Positions 1 through 9,158 of a DNA stretch of 51,671 bases are shown here, piece after piece. A program made the position numbers and the translations under genes. Location: the NCBI GenBank assembly GCA_023301765.1, contig JALZUC010000049.1, forward strand, positions 1 through 51,671. Reading direction: 5' to 3'. The notes beneath the pieces were generated by a model that saw only the letters and a list, made by a program, of their open reading frames with translations, did not search any database and was not told the origin of the DNA. Source of the stretch: Akkermansiaceae bacterium. Lineage in GTDB: Bacteria > Verrucomicrobiota > Verrucomicrobiia > Verrucomicrobiales > Akkermansiaceae. Every line of letters begins with the position of its first letter. Position 1 is the stretch's first letter.

Positions 1-1024
1 GGGAGAACTCTTTAAGAAATGCTTGTGCGAGGAGGATGATGTCTTCTTCTCTTACGCGAAGATTGGGGACGAGAATGCGGACGACGTTCAGTCTGAAAAA
101 GAGGTCTTCACGGAAGTCTCCTTTTGAGACCATATCTCGTAGGTTTTTGTTGGTGGCCGTAATTACACGAACATCTACTTTCACTGATTGGTTTGAGCCG
201 ACGCGCTCGATAGTGCGTTCACTTAGTACTCTGAGGAGCTTGATTTGAACTGCGGGGTCTATTTCACCAATTTCATCGAGAAAAATGGTGCCGCCATTGG
301 CTTGTTCAAATCTGCCGATACGTTTTTGTGTAGCGCCGGTGAAGGCTCCTTTTTCGTGACCAAAGAGCTCGCTTTCCAGTAGCTGTGGTGAGAGGGCCGC
401 ACAGTTTACAACGAGAAGTTTTTCCATTGGCCTGCCGCTCATCTGGTGGATGGCGTGTGCCACAAGTTCTTTTCCTGTGCCGCTTTCACCTTCGATTAAG
501 ACGGTGGCTCGTGTGGGGGCCACTTGTGTGACCATTTCACCGACTTTGCGCATGGCTTTTGATTGCCCAATGAGTTTTTCAAGACCGTGTTTAGAGGTGC
601 CGCTTTTAACTAGGAGTTCTGCATTTTCTTGCTTTAATCTAGTATTACTTTTTTCGAGTGACCGGCTGTGTATAGCGCGCTTAAGGAGGAGTTCTACGCT
701 GTCTATATTGAGCGGCTTGGTGACGAAGTTCCATGCGCCTCGGCGCATGGCTTCTACGGCGGTGTCTACCGACCCGTAGGCTGTCATCATGACAGAGACT
801 GGGGGGGATGGGAGTTTTAGAGTTTCTTCTAGTAAATCCATGCCACTCTCACCTGCCAGCCTCAGATCGGTGAGCATGAGGTCAATGGGTTCAGATTTCA
901 GCACGGCCATAGCCTCTTTGATATCGGCGGCTAGATAGCAGTCAAAGCCTTCCTCTAAAGCGATGCGGAGGCCCTCGCGTGTGGGTTTTTCATCATCTAC
1001 GATGAGTAGTGTGGCGGAGGTCAT
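1..1024 (-). CDS. Sigma-54-dependent NtrC-family response regulator (C-terminus cut by window edge)
   Basis: Seen by reading the minus strand from the ATG at 1024; the frame stays open to base 1, so about 341 residues are visible and the C-terminal end, including any helix-turn-helix, lies outside. The receiver domain (about 1-120) has the acidic pair D10-D11, phospho-acceptor D53 and K103. The AAA+ domain has Walker A GESGTGKE at 179-186, the sigma-54 contact loop GAFTGA at 226-231 and Walker B GTIFLDE at 245-251. By family knowledge it is activated by phosphorylation and drives transcription from sigma-54 promoters. Its start lies 9 bases after the stop of the upstream kinase gene, so the two form a two-component operon. 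The signal and regulon cannot be read from the sequence. Confidence 0.95.
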   Translation of the reverse strand, partial: MTSATLLIVDDEKPTREGLRIALEEGFDCYLAADIKEAMAVLKSEPIDLMLTDLRLAGESGMDLLEETLKLPSPPVSVMMTAYGSVDTAVEAMRRGAWNFVTKPLNIDSVELLLKRAIHSRSLEKSNTRLKQENAELLVKSGTSKHGLEKLIGQSKAMRKVGEMVTQVAPTRATVLIEGESGTGKELVAHAIHQMSGRPMEKLLVVNCAALSPQLLESELFGHEKGAFTGATQKRIGRFEQANGGTIFLDEIGEIDPAVQIKLLRVLSERTIERVGSNQSVKVDVRVITATNKNLRDMVSKGDFREDLFFRLNVVRILVPNLRVREEDIILLAQAFLKEFS

Positions 1025-1033
1025 GATGTTATT

Positions 1034-2239
1034 TTAGAGAGTGGTGGCTTGCTCGGTAGGCTCGAGATCAATAACGTGATCGGCGTCATGATCTAGCATT
1101 CTAATGTTTTTATCCTGACGGGGGAGTGAGATGGTAATAGTGGTGCCTTCTCCACTCTGGCTTTCTATTTCTATCTCACCTCCGTGTTCTCGGATAATAC
1201 GTCTGACGATGAGTAGACCAAGTCCGGTGCCGGATTTCTTAGAGCTGCTGTAGGGTTCGAAAATGGAGCCCATTACTTCGGGTGAAATTCCTGAGCCGTG
1301 ATCGCGAATAGTGAGCGTGACTTCGTAGTCAGTGGTGCGTGAGATGATGTCTATCCTGCCGCCGCTGGCTGGTAGGGCTTGGAAGGCGTTTTTAAGAAGG
1401 TTGTAGAGGGCTTGTTTGATCTGGGTTTGATCAAGCTTTAGCAGAGGGGGGTGCTCAGCAAGCTCTAGTGAAATTTGGACGTGCCTTTCTTCCAGCTCAG
1501 GGGAGAGGGTGTTAAGTGTGTCTCTCAGTAGATCATGGATCTGGGATGATTCTCTTTCTGGTTGAGTGGGGCGGATGGCTTGGAGGAATTGTTTGAGAAT
1601 GGTGTCTAGGCGCTGGATTTCGCCTTGGGCGGTTTCGAGGTGGTTACTGAGGCTTTCTTGATCTTCTGGTGAGAGCTTTTTGATCTTTCGGTCTAATAGT
1701 TGAAGGTGGATCCCTAGTGAGTTGAGAGGGTTGCCAATTTCATGGGCCACGCCGGCGGCTAATAGGGTGAGGGCATTTAGCTTTTCGCTTTCGACATTTT
1801 CTTCTGCCTGGATTCTGGAGCGGGTGATGTCTCTTACCAGGAGAACGTAGCCGAGCAGATGGTCATCTTGTTTCATTTCGCCCTGCATAGGGGAGAGGTA
1901 GAAGTTGAGGTAAAGATTTTCAGGGTAGAATATCTCCATGTCGCGGCTGATGATTCTGTTGGGGTCTGCGATCTTTTTCCAATCAATACCTCTGACTGTA
2001 GAAGATAGATTCTGGCCGATGGATTTCTGTGCGTCTATTCCGAAAATACGTGTGGCGGCTTGGTTAACATAGGTGATTTGGCCCTCGGGGTCTAGTATGA
2101 GCACTCCTTCTTGAAGGGCTTCGAAGACGCTTTCTAAAAATCCTTTTTCGCGAACTAGGCGTGATACCAGGCGTTGTACTTCGCCAGGGTCTACCTGATC
2201 AAGGCGGGCAATGAGCTTATCAAGAAAGCCAGATTTCAT
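1034..2239 (-). CDS. NtrB-like sensor histidine kinase with PAS domain
   Basis: The 401-residue protein has a PAS-like domain at about 35-140 and an H-box with H166 in VAHEIGNPLNS. Its ATPase domain has the N-box NLLKNAFQ (280-287), a G1 box DHGSGI (313-318) and GTGLGL (337-342). No transmembrane segment is obvious, so it is probably a cytosolic sensor as in NtrB. It phosphorylates its partner regulator by inference from the adjacent NtrC-type gene 9 bases downstream. The tail after residue 375 is acidic and not conserved. What the PAS domain senses is unknown. Confidence 0.93.
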   Translation of the reverse strand: MKSGFLDKLIARLDQVDPGEVQRLVSRLVREKGFLESVFEALQEGVLILDPEGQITYVNQAATRIFGIDAQKSIGQNLSSTVRGIDWKKIADPNRIISRDMEIFYPENLYLNFYLSPMQGEMKQDDHLLGYVLLVRDITRSRIQAEENVESEKLNALTLLAAGVAHEIGNPLNSLGIHLQLLDRKIKKLSPEDQESLSNHLETAQGEIQRLDTILKQFLQAIRPTQPERESSQIHDLLRDTLNTLSPELEERHVQISLELAEHPPLLKLDQTQIKQALYNLLKNAFQALPASGGRIDIISRTTDYEVTLTIRDHGSGISPEVMGSIFEPYSSSKKSGTGLGLLIVRRIIREHGGEIEIESQSGEGTTITISLPRQDKNIRMLDHDADHVIDLEPTEQATTL

Positions 2240-2934
2240 GGTGAGTTTAGGTTGCTTTGTGGAGCGTAACTTCTACTGATAGAGTAAGGGAGTGACAGTT
2301 TGGCACACATCTTATGATAAGGCAATACGAAGCCTGTGTTAATATTTTATTATGTGTGGTTTGTATTTCCCATGGGTGGGCAGGGTTTTGCACTGTGAGT
2401 GGAGTTGGTTTCTTTGGGGTGTTTTTTGTGACATAAAAAAATGTGGGTTTTTGATTTGTGATGTACAGGAACTCTTTAATCGGCTTATTCTGAGGTTATT
2501 TAGGAATTTAAATCATTTTAGGATGAATGGGGTGAAGAGTAATTATGAGGGATGCGTATGTTATAGGTGGGTTTGAGGGTGTGAGGTGTAAGCTTCTAAT
2601 CACCTTTGTGTTATGACCTAAATATGTGAGCTATAGCTCTTAAATAAGTGTCGGGGATGAGTGGGGCATACTGATAATACGATGAATTTGAGGGATGATT
2701 TAGAAAAATGGCAAGCGAGTGACTGCTGATCTTAGCAGGTTTTTATTGCGGAAATGAGAAAATCAGCTATAAAATAGTCTTCCTACTTCTGAACTACCTA
2801 TTTCTGAATATTTACCGGAAATCAGGTGGTCTTAGTTTAGGGTGTCCAGCTGATCATTATGTATAGGGGTAAGCTATGCGTGTGAAGCTGGGTAAAGTAA
2901 TAATGATCTCAAATTTTAACTGATATTCCAAGGA
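2240..2934. other. Long intergenic region between divergent genes
   Basis: No convincing gene is seen here. It separates the divergent kinase and SNF2 genes and should contain both promoters. One open frame at 2352-2576 encodes a Cys/Trp-rich peptide with no family resemblance and is probably noise. A TGGCAC word at about 2300 resembles the -24 element of a sigma-54 promoter, but the matching -12 GC is absent. The rest is AT-rich, without strong hairpins. Confidence 0.5.
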
Positions 2935-5900
2935 ATGAATCCAGATAGAGCGACTCTTAATTTTCTCAATAGTTTTCCAGAAAAGTCACGCACACGCGGT
3001 GATGCTCTGCAAGAAGATGGTGCGGTTACACAGATTTTTGGTAACCATTTATTTATTCAAGGCCGAGTGGAGGATGCTACTGGCACTTTCCGGACCAGTC
3101 TGAGGCTGCAGGGTAATCGTTGGTTCGGCAGCTGTACAGCTGAGGATGAAGTGGTGGCAGGTGCCTGTATGTATGCCACTATGATGGAGCGTATGCACCG
3201 TGGTGAGGATCTGCCTGAGAGCCCTAATGAATTTGATGATACACCAATTATTGATGTTATTGAGGATAAGTTGGGACGTGAACTTGATGATAAAGAGGCT
3301 GAGTTCATCGGTAAGGTGGAGAAACGTTATCGCCGTTATGTGATCGAGGGTGAGATTCATGATCATGATATGGTCCGCCTGAACCCACGCTGGGAAATTG
3401 TCAGTTATGATCCGCTAGAGCTTTGGCCTATGCCTCCCGGTGATATTCTTGAATTTTGGAATTATATTGCTTATGCATTCTACAAAAAGAAGCTGCCTTA
3501 TCCTGAGTTCTTAAATGCTGTTACAGACCTTGAGGCTGTGCAGAAGAAAATGCAGGAGTGGGAGCGTGAGCGTGAGGTAGCAGAGTGGTATGAGCGTATC
3601 GAGAGCGTTAATGAGCGTCCACCCATTGATAAACCACAGGAAGTTCAATTCCGCTTGCTTTCAACTATTAATGAGGCGCGTGTGGAATATAAAGAAAACG
3701 CTGACTGGCTGCCATTACGGGAAAAAACGGATATAGAACGGTTTGTTTCTCTATTTGATGATTCAGCATTGCGTATGGACGCTGCTAGTCAGTTGATTTG
3801 GGAACATTTTCTTACTTTTTATAAAAAGGATGTTGATGCGCGGATAGACCTGGATAGCGAGGATTCTTGCCGTTTTATGAACCGCATGTTCCGTCAGCCA
3901 GCATTGAAAGGCTACATCGTGAATCTTGATGAGCGTGAATTCAAAGTTGTAGATCAACCTCTGAAGTGGATCTGTGAAGATGATCCATATGCACCGGAAA
4001 GCTTTGCTCTTCAGCTAGTTACTGCTGCGGGGGAGTATGTCACTCACTCAGTGCGGCTCCTTCCTGGTCGTGAAGTTCTTTATCAATCTGACGAGACAGT
4101 TTTCCCAGGCCCGCCACGTTGGCTTGCAGAAACTGACGTTCAGCCTCGTTATCATATTCCTAAGGACGTGATAGATAGTCTGGAGGGGGTAGAGTTTCTC
4201 CGTAAAGTGGGTGCGTCACTACCTGCGTCATTACGTAAGCGGGTGACAGACCTAGATCTGTATCCACGCTTTAAGATGAAAATTGAGCAGGGTCTCACTG
4301 CGGCGGAAACTGAGCACCTAGTTATTGATGTGCGGGCTCTTGAGAAAAAAGAGCGTCGCGAGGAAAAGCGGATTAAGGATGAATGGGAACTTGTTGAGCA
4401 GCAACCTGTAAAGGGTAAGCAGCTCCTACGTTTCGCACGTGAAGAGCTATACCCTGTGCCATCTTTGCTGGCCTACATGGGGCTCACTTATGATGAGAAG
4501 CTAGATGCCTTTAAATCAAGGATTACCAAGCTCTTTCCAGAAAAGTTTGCTGAGTGGGCTAAGAACCTACCTGAATCTATTGTAACGGAGATGGATGGAA
4601 AACTTCAGACACTTCTTGCTGACCCTGTTACTGCAGCCATACGCTTTGAGGTGGTTAATCAAGAGATTGATTGGTTTGACCTTCGTATCGTGATCGATGT
4701 TGAGGGTGTTACACTTACCAATGCTCAGATTCGTTCTCTGGTCGCGGCGCGTGGTGGCTATGTAAGGATGGATGATGGAGGCTGGATGAGGCTTGAAATT
4801 AAGCTAGATGCTGACCAGCGTGATGCTGTTACACGCCTTGGACTTGATCCGTTTGACCTTACTGGTGAGACACACCGAATGCATGCTTTACAGTTGTCTG
4901 ATCCTAAGGCTGCTGAGGTCTTTGATCCTAAAGCTTGGAAGCGTATTAAAGATCGCTCACGTGAGATCCAACTGGATGTGAATGTGCCTGTGCCAAAGGG
5001 CTTAAACGCTACATTACGTCCTTACCAGGTAGATGGTTTCCGTTTCCTTGCTTATCTTGCTGTGAACCGTTTTGGAGGTCTGTTAGCGGATGATATGGGT
5101 CTGGGTAAAACTATTCAGTCAATCACTTACCTACTGTGGCTCCGCGAGGAAGAAGCGAAGAAGCATGGTGGTGATATGTCTAAGGTGCCACCTGCATTGG
5201 TAGTTTGTCCGAAGTCAGTTATCGATGTTTGGCATTCTGAGGTCGAAAAATTTGCACCCAGTATCCGGGTAAAGATTTTACGCACTCGTGATGATCTTGA
5301 TCTTAAGACGCTCGAGACTGATGTGGATCTTTTTGTTTTGAACTATGCTCAGCTACGTCTCTGCGGCGAAGAGCTAGCTAAGGTGCGTTGGCTCACATCT
5401 ATTCTGGATGAAGGGCAGCAAATAAAGAATCCAGATTCGAAGGCTGCGAAGGCAGCGCGTGATCTGAATTCAATGAACCGTCTTGTGCTTACGGGCACAC
5501 CTATTGAGAACCGCTTGATGGATATGTGGTCTCTTATGTCCTTTGCTATGCCAGGAGTCCTAGGTAGCCGAGCCTACTTCAAGAAGCGCTTTGATAAGCG
5601 TAAGGACCCGAGTGCACAAGGCCGCCTAGCGTCACGCTTGCGCCCGTTCCTGCTACGCCGGACTAAGCTTCAGGTTGCTAAGGATCTGCCACCAAGAACA
5701 GAGGAAGAAGTCTTTGCTGAAATGGAGAACGTGCAATCTGATCTCTACAAGGCTGAGCTAAAGCGTATACAAAAGGCTTTGTTAGGATTTGAGTCTGATG
5801 AGGCGGTTAAGAAAAACTCCTTTGCAATTCTTCAGGGGCTTATGCGCCTGCGTCAAATCTGCTGTCACCCTGGCCTGATTGACCCTAAGTTCCTCAAGGA

Positions 5901-6588
5901 GGAAAGTGCTAAGATGAACGCCCTATTCTATTTATTAGATCAGCTGCGTGAAGAGGGGCATAAGGTATTGGTCTTCTCTCAGTTTGTATCCATGTTGGAT
6001 ATTATCAAAGCTCGACTTGAGGTAGAAAGCCGTCCTTTCCACTATCTTACAGGTCAAACAAAAGATCGTAAGGGTGAGATTGAAAGCTTCCAGACTACTA
6101 AAGATCCGTCTGTATTTATGCTATCGCTTAAAGCTGGTGGAGCTGGTCTTAACCTTACCTCAGCATCCTACGTGATTCTTTATGATCCATGGTGGAACCC
6201 TGCGGTTGAAAACCAGGCGATTGACCGTACGCACCGTATTGGGCAAAAGAATAAGGTTATTGCCTACCGACTACTCACACGAGAGACGGTGGAGGAAAAG
6301 ATCCGCGTGCTACAGCACCAGAAAACACAGCTAGTGACAAACGTCCTCGGTGATGAAGGTTTTGCAAGTAACTTGGGTATGGATGACCTTGCCTTTATTC
6401 TCGGCACCGGTGATGGTGGTTTTGATGAGGATGATGGCGAAGATGAAAAGCCTACTAAAAAGAAAGGCAGCATTATTGACGCTGAGGTAGCTGATGTGGA
6501 TAAGGCAGATGCCGCTGCTCAAAAAGCTGCAAAAAAAAGTGCTAAGAAAGCGGCAAAGAAGGCTGCTAAGAAAACAGGTAAAAAGTAG
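2935..6588 (+). CDS. SNF2-family DEAD/DEAH-box helicase with lysine/alanine-rich C-terminal tail
   Basis: This 1217-residue ATP-dependent DNA translocase has an N-terminal half of about 650 residues that I cannot assign. The SNF2 motor follows, with Walker A DMGLGKT (K725) and the motif II variant DEGQQ (825-829) in place of DEAH. The helicase C-terminal half includes DPWWNPAVENQAIDRTHRIGQ-type residues. The last 30 residues are AAKK-type repeats resembling a histone H1 tail, likely for non-specific DNA binding. ATG 2935 is chosen because an in-frame stop lies at 2917; an AAGGA sits directly against the ATG, which is unusually close for a ribosome site. A strong terminator follows, so it is probably monocistronic. 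By family knowledge, bacterial SNF2 proteins remodel protein-DNA or polymerase complexes; the exact role is unknown. Confidence 0.92.
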   Translation: MNPDRATLNFLNSFPEKSRTRGDALQEDGAVTQIFGNHLFIQGRVEDATGTFRTSLRLQGNRWFGSCTAEDEVVAGACMYATMMERMHRGEDLPESPNEFDDTPIIDVIEDKLGRELDDKEAEFIGKVEKRYRRYVIEGEIHDHDMVRLNPRWEIVSYDPLELWPMPPGDILEFWNYIAYAFYKKKLPYPEFLNAVTDLEAVQKKMQEWEREREVAEWYERIESVNERPPIDKPQEVQFRLLSTINEARVEYKENADWLPLREKTDIERFVSLFDDSALRMDAASQLIWEHFLTFYKKDVDARIDLDSEDSCRFMNRMFRQPALKGYIVNLDEREFKVVDQPLKWICEDDPYAPESFALQLVTAAGEYVTHSVRLLPGREVLYQSDETVFPGPPRWLAETDVQPRYHIPKDVIDSLEGVEFLRKVGASLPASLRKRVTDLDLYPRFKMKIEQGLTAAETEHLVIDVRALEKKERREEKRIKDEWELVEQQPVKGKQLLRFAREELYPVPSLLAYMGLTYDEKLDAFKSRITKLFPEKFAEWAKNLPESIVTEMDGKLQTLLADPVTAAIRFEVVNQEIDWFDLRIVIDVEGVTLTNAQIRSLVAARGGYVRMDDGGWMRLEIKLDADQRDAVTRLGLDPFDLTGETHRMHALQLSDPKAAEVFDPKAWKRIKDRSREIQLDVNVPVPKGLNATLRPYQVDGFRFLAYLAVNRFGGLLADDMGLGKTIQSITYLLWLREEEAKKHGGDMSKVPPALVVCPKSVIDVWHSEVEKFAPSIRVKILRTRDDLDLKTLETDVDLFVLNYAQLRLCGEELAKVRWLTSILDEGQQIKNPDSKAAKAARDLNSMNRLVLTGTPIENRLMDMWSLMSFAMPGVLGSRAYFKKRFDKRKDPSAQGRLASRLRPFLLRRTKLQVAKDLPPRTEEEVFAEMENVQSDLYKAELKRIQKALLGFESDEAVKKNSFAILQGLMRLRQICCHPGLIDPKFLKEESAKMNALFYLLDQLREEGHKVLVFSQFVSMLDIIKARLEVESRPFHYLTGQTKDRKGEIESFQTTKDPSVFMLSLKAGGAGLNLTSASYVILYDPWWNPAVENQAIDRTHRIGQKNKVIAYRLLTRETVEEKIRVLQHQKTQLVTNVLGDEGFASNLGMDDLAFILGTGDGGFDEDDGEDEKPTKKKGSIIDAEVADVDKADAAAQKAAKKSAKKAAKKAAKKTGKK

Positions 6589-6607
6589 TTTTTTAAATAA
6601 CTCTTCC

Positions 6608-6643
6608 ATGCCGTATCCTTGTTAAGGGTGCGGCATTTTTTTT
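6608..6643 (+). terminator. Rho-independent terminator of the SNF2 gene
   Basis: The arm ATGCCGTATCCTT pairs with AAGGGTGCGGCAT across a GTT loop, with one G-U pair, and runs directly into eight T residues. It lies 20 bases after the SNF2 stop codon. Confidence 0.92.
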
Positions 6644-7023
6644 GTCACTGATAGTGCTAAAGGGTATGTGCGTCAGGATGAAATGACTTTGCTCAGTATG
6701 ATAGGTGTAATAAATATAAGCATATACACGCTAAACAGTATGCGCACCTCTAGCACTTAGAGATGATAGGAGCTGGTGGTATTTTAGATGATTCCGTATT
6801 GGATTGGTAAATAGGCGACAAAAAATATTTATTTAAATAAGCCTATATACTCAGTGAAGATAAACGGTTTATTTCGGTTGTATCTTGTAATTAGAGAAAA
6901 AACGTTATGCTTGAATAATGCTGGCATAAGACCTGAGGCTCTAACCGGCAGGCATCATTGTATAAAGATTGGAGTGGAGGTAACTGTGCACCTGTAGGGG
7001 CAGATCTCCGTGCTACCCGCTCT
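6644..7023. other. Intergenic region at the edge of the defence island
   Basis: No gene is seen. It is AT-rich and contains an imperfect AT-rich inverted repeat near 6809-6848 (ATAGGC ... GCCTAT enclosing TATTTA/TAAATA). It lies between the SNF2 terminator and the 3' end of the minus-strand mrr-like gene. Confidence 0.5.
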
Positions 7024-7827
7024 TTAAGTTACGTTCAGCGTGCCTTTACATTTGGGAAAAGATGAGCAGCCCCAGAATTGGTTACCAGCGTTTTGGCCTT
7101 TCTTGGCAGTGCGGAGCACCATGACGGCTTCGCACTGTGGGCAGAGAGGCGAAGCCGAGGCTGTGACAGAAGCTGAGTTATTTGTGCAGGCCTGCACTTT
7201 TTTAGCAGTCCCTTGGATTTGACCAATACTTGCTATCAGTGTGTGGCCATCGATTAGTTTTATACCCTGTTGGTGGGCTAAGTTTTTAGCGTCGGCAGTG
7301 AATGCGGATGTGCTCACTAGAGTGCCGAAGTGAGCAGACTCCACGGTGATGGAGCCAATTAGTTCTCGCACCGTAGACACAGTAACCTTTTGCTTTTTCC
7401 ACCGCTTACATTGCACGAGGGTAAGACGACCATTTTTACGCAGTCTCAGATCTACTCCACCATCAGCACCAGCGCGTAGATTTTCCTCTACAGAGTATCC
7501 TTGCCGGCGGAAATACTCACCGGTGACATCTTCAAATTCTTTCCAGCTAAGCTCATTGAGTGTATCGACTGACATTTGCTGTTCGTATTGCTTTGTGATC
7601 CTCCGACCTCGCACAAATGAAAGAACGGAAAGGAAGATAAAAAAGAGAGTCACCCAGGGAGCTAGATTAGCACCAATACTGGCAAAAATTTTAATCAATG
7701 GGTTCTGAAAAGCTATGACCGGAAGGAAGAACTTAAGATATATGTATGCCACGGTGGCAAAAATAAGGCTGACCCAGAACGGCGCTGCCACGAGAGTATC
7801 GGTGAGGTCATTTTTATTACGCGGCAT
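7024..7827 (-). CDS. Mrr-like membrane-anchored restriction endonuclease with topoisomerase-type zinc ribbon
   Basis: A 267-residue protein. Two hydrophobic segments at about 15-41 and 55-73 should anchor it in the inner membrane. The Mrr_cat PD-(D/E)xK nuclease domain spans about 92-200, with GADGGVD (D126) and the core QCK at 139-141. A C-terminal zinc ribbon (C229, C232, C254, C260) resembles the topoisomerase I DNA-binding finger. By family knowledge, Mrr proteins cleave modified or foreign DNA. It is on the same strand as the five-gene defence operon but 277 bases downstream, so it may be a separate unit. Its role in defence is inferred from fold and place. Confidence 0.85.
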   Translation of the reverse strand: MPRNKNDLTDTLVAAPFWVSLIFATVAYIYLKFFLPVIAFQNPLIKIFASIGANLAPWVTLFFIFLSVLSFVRGRRITKQYEQQMSVDTLNELSWKEFEDVTGEYFRRQGYSVEENLRAGADGGVDLRLRKNGRLTLVQCKRWKKQKVTVSTVRELIGSITVESAHFGTLVSTSAFTADAKNLAHQQGIKLIDGHTLIASIGQIQGTAKKVQACTNNSASVTASASPLCPQCEAVMVLRTAKKGQNAGNQFWGCSSFPKCKGTLNVT

Positions 7828-8104
7828 GATAGATTTTTAGAGTAAGGGTGATTATTTGTATTTAACAAATAATGCAAGATACTACATATTGTTAGTAACA
7901 TATATCTTGATAATCAATCTAACAATTCACGGTGGATGTGGGGGTGGTTAGTTTGTGTAGATCTAGAGATGGTTAGTGGGGAAGGGTAGCTAGTTAGAAG
8001 CGTTATTAATTCTTCATTTCCACTTCGCCTAGCGGTAGTCAAGCACGGCTACGCCTTTACTTTTCACTTTTGATACGTCGTTTCTATGACTGGGCATATA
8101 ATTA

Positions 8105-9151
8105 TTAAAAGTCAGATATAGCTGGAGACAGAATGTCAAAAAGCCGGCTCTCAATTATTTTCCAGTCTTGGTTGAGATTGATGCTACAGAGCGTGAGGGG
8201 GTGGTTATTTAGAGAGAAGTGGTGGTGGAAGTCATGATCGACGGATGGGTATAGGATGACTCCTTCTGTGTTGTGCCAATTTTTGCTGTGTGCCGCATTT
8301 TCAAGGTAAGCAAAAAGCTGGAAAAGATGATCTCGATTAAAACGTTCTTTTCCGTAGTTTGCTTTGAACGCTTGTTTGTAGAATTTGCAGTCGAGGATGA
8401 TTTGGCGTTCGGCAGAGTAAAGTGAGACATCCGTTTTCATGATGGGAACGAGGTCTTTGGCTTTGGCTTCAGCTTCGACATTCCAACTTAGTTGCGCTGC
8501 CGATACTTTGAAGTGACTGTGATGAGCGTAGAAGTTACGGATAAAGGCTTCGAAGAGGAGGGGCATTTTCTTTTCATCGCGTATGAAGTCTCGGAAGCGA
8601 GATGAGCCTTGATTTTCGGTTGGTAGGAGGGATTCGTGAACCAGTTCGCAGACATTCATAAGTAGGCGATACTGGCGGTTGTTTCGGTGGAGGCGAACTT
8701 TACGAAAGAGACGAGAGGTGATGCGGATGGGAGTGATGCGGGCTAGCTGTTTTTCGAGCTGATGGAGTTCTGTTGCCGTGTCTTTTTCTAGGTAGGGATT
8801 GTCAGCGAGCTGCGAGATGGTGGTCTTGAGGATACGGTTGTGGAGGATGTCGTGACTGAAGTCGTCAAACTCACAGACCATGCGCCCTTGTCTCCACGTT
8901 TGAGTGGCCATGCTGGCGGTCAGGTCAAATCGACCTTTGAGCGCGGCAGTCTCCTCGCGGTGGAGTTGGTAATCTCGGTCGAGGCCACGTTTGAGAAGAT
9001 GCTGGGTGCCTTGGGTTAGGACACGGGCGAAGAGTTCGTCCAGCGATTGGGTGCCGTTGGCGGTGATGTCGATCTCGTCTGCTTCGTCTAGGTGGTTCCA
9101 CGCATAGCAGAGGAGATAGTAGATGTTTTGAATGGGGATTTCACCAGCCAT
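8105..9151 (-). CDS. mcrC: McrC-family PD-(D/E)xK nuclease subunit
   Basis: The protein is 348 residues from the ATG at 9151, which begins MAGEIPIQNIYYLLCYAWNH, a typical McrC opening. A longer frame reaching 9349 would overlap mcrB by 190 bases and encodes low-complexity sequence, so I reject it. The nuclease core is MKTDVSL followed by QIILDCKFYK at about 237-256, matching the D...D-x-K arrangement of the family. McrC is recruited by the McrB ring to cut DNA. It starts 7 bases after the mcrB stop and is the last gene of the five-gene operon. Confidence 0.9.
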   Translation of the reverse strand: MAGEIPIQNIYYLLCYAWNHLDEADEIDITANGTQSLDELFARVLTQGTQHLLKRGLDRDYQLHREETAALKGRFDLTASMATQTWRQGRMVCEFDDFSHDILHNRILKTTISQLADNPYLEKDTATELHQLEKQLARITPIRITSRLFRKVRLHRNNRQYRLLMNVCELVHESLLPTENQGSSRFRDFIRDEKKMPLLFEAFIRNFYAHHSHFKVSAAQLSWNVEAEAKAKDLVPIMKTDVSLYSAERQIILDCKFYKQAFKANYGKERFNRDHLFQLFAYLENAAHSKNWHNTEGVILYPSVDHDFHHHFSLNNHPLTLCSINLNQDWKIIESRLFDILSPAISDF

Positions 9152-9158
9152 CGTAATT

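Noticed and set aside
2300-2315. Possible sigma-54 promoter (TGGCAC)
   Set aside because: The -12 element that should read GC is AT. The tempting link to the nearby NtrC-type gene is not enough.
2352-2576. 74-codon open frame rich in Cys and Trp
   Set aside because: No family resemblance, no Shine-Dalgarno sequence and odd composition. It looks like chance in an AT-rich gap.
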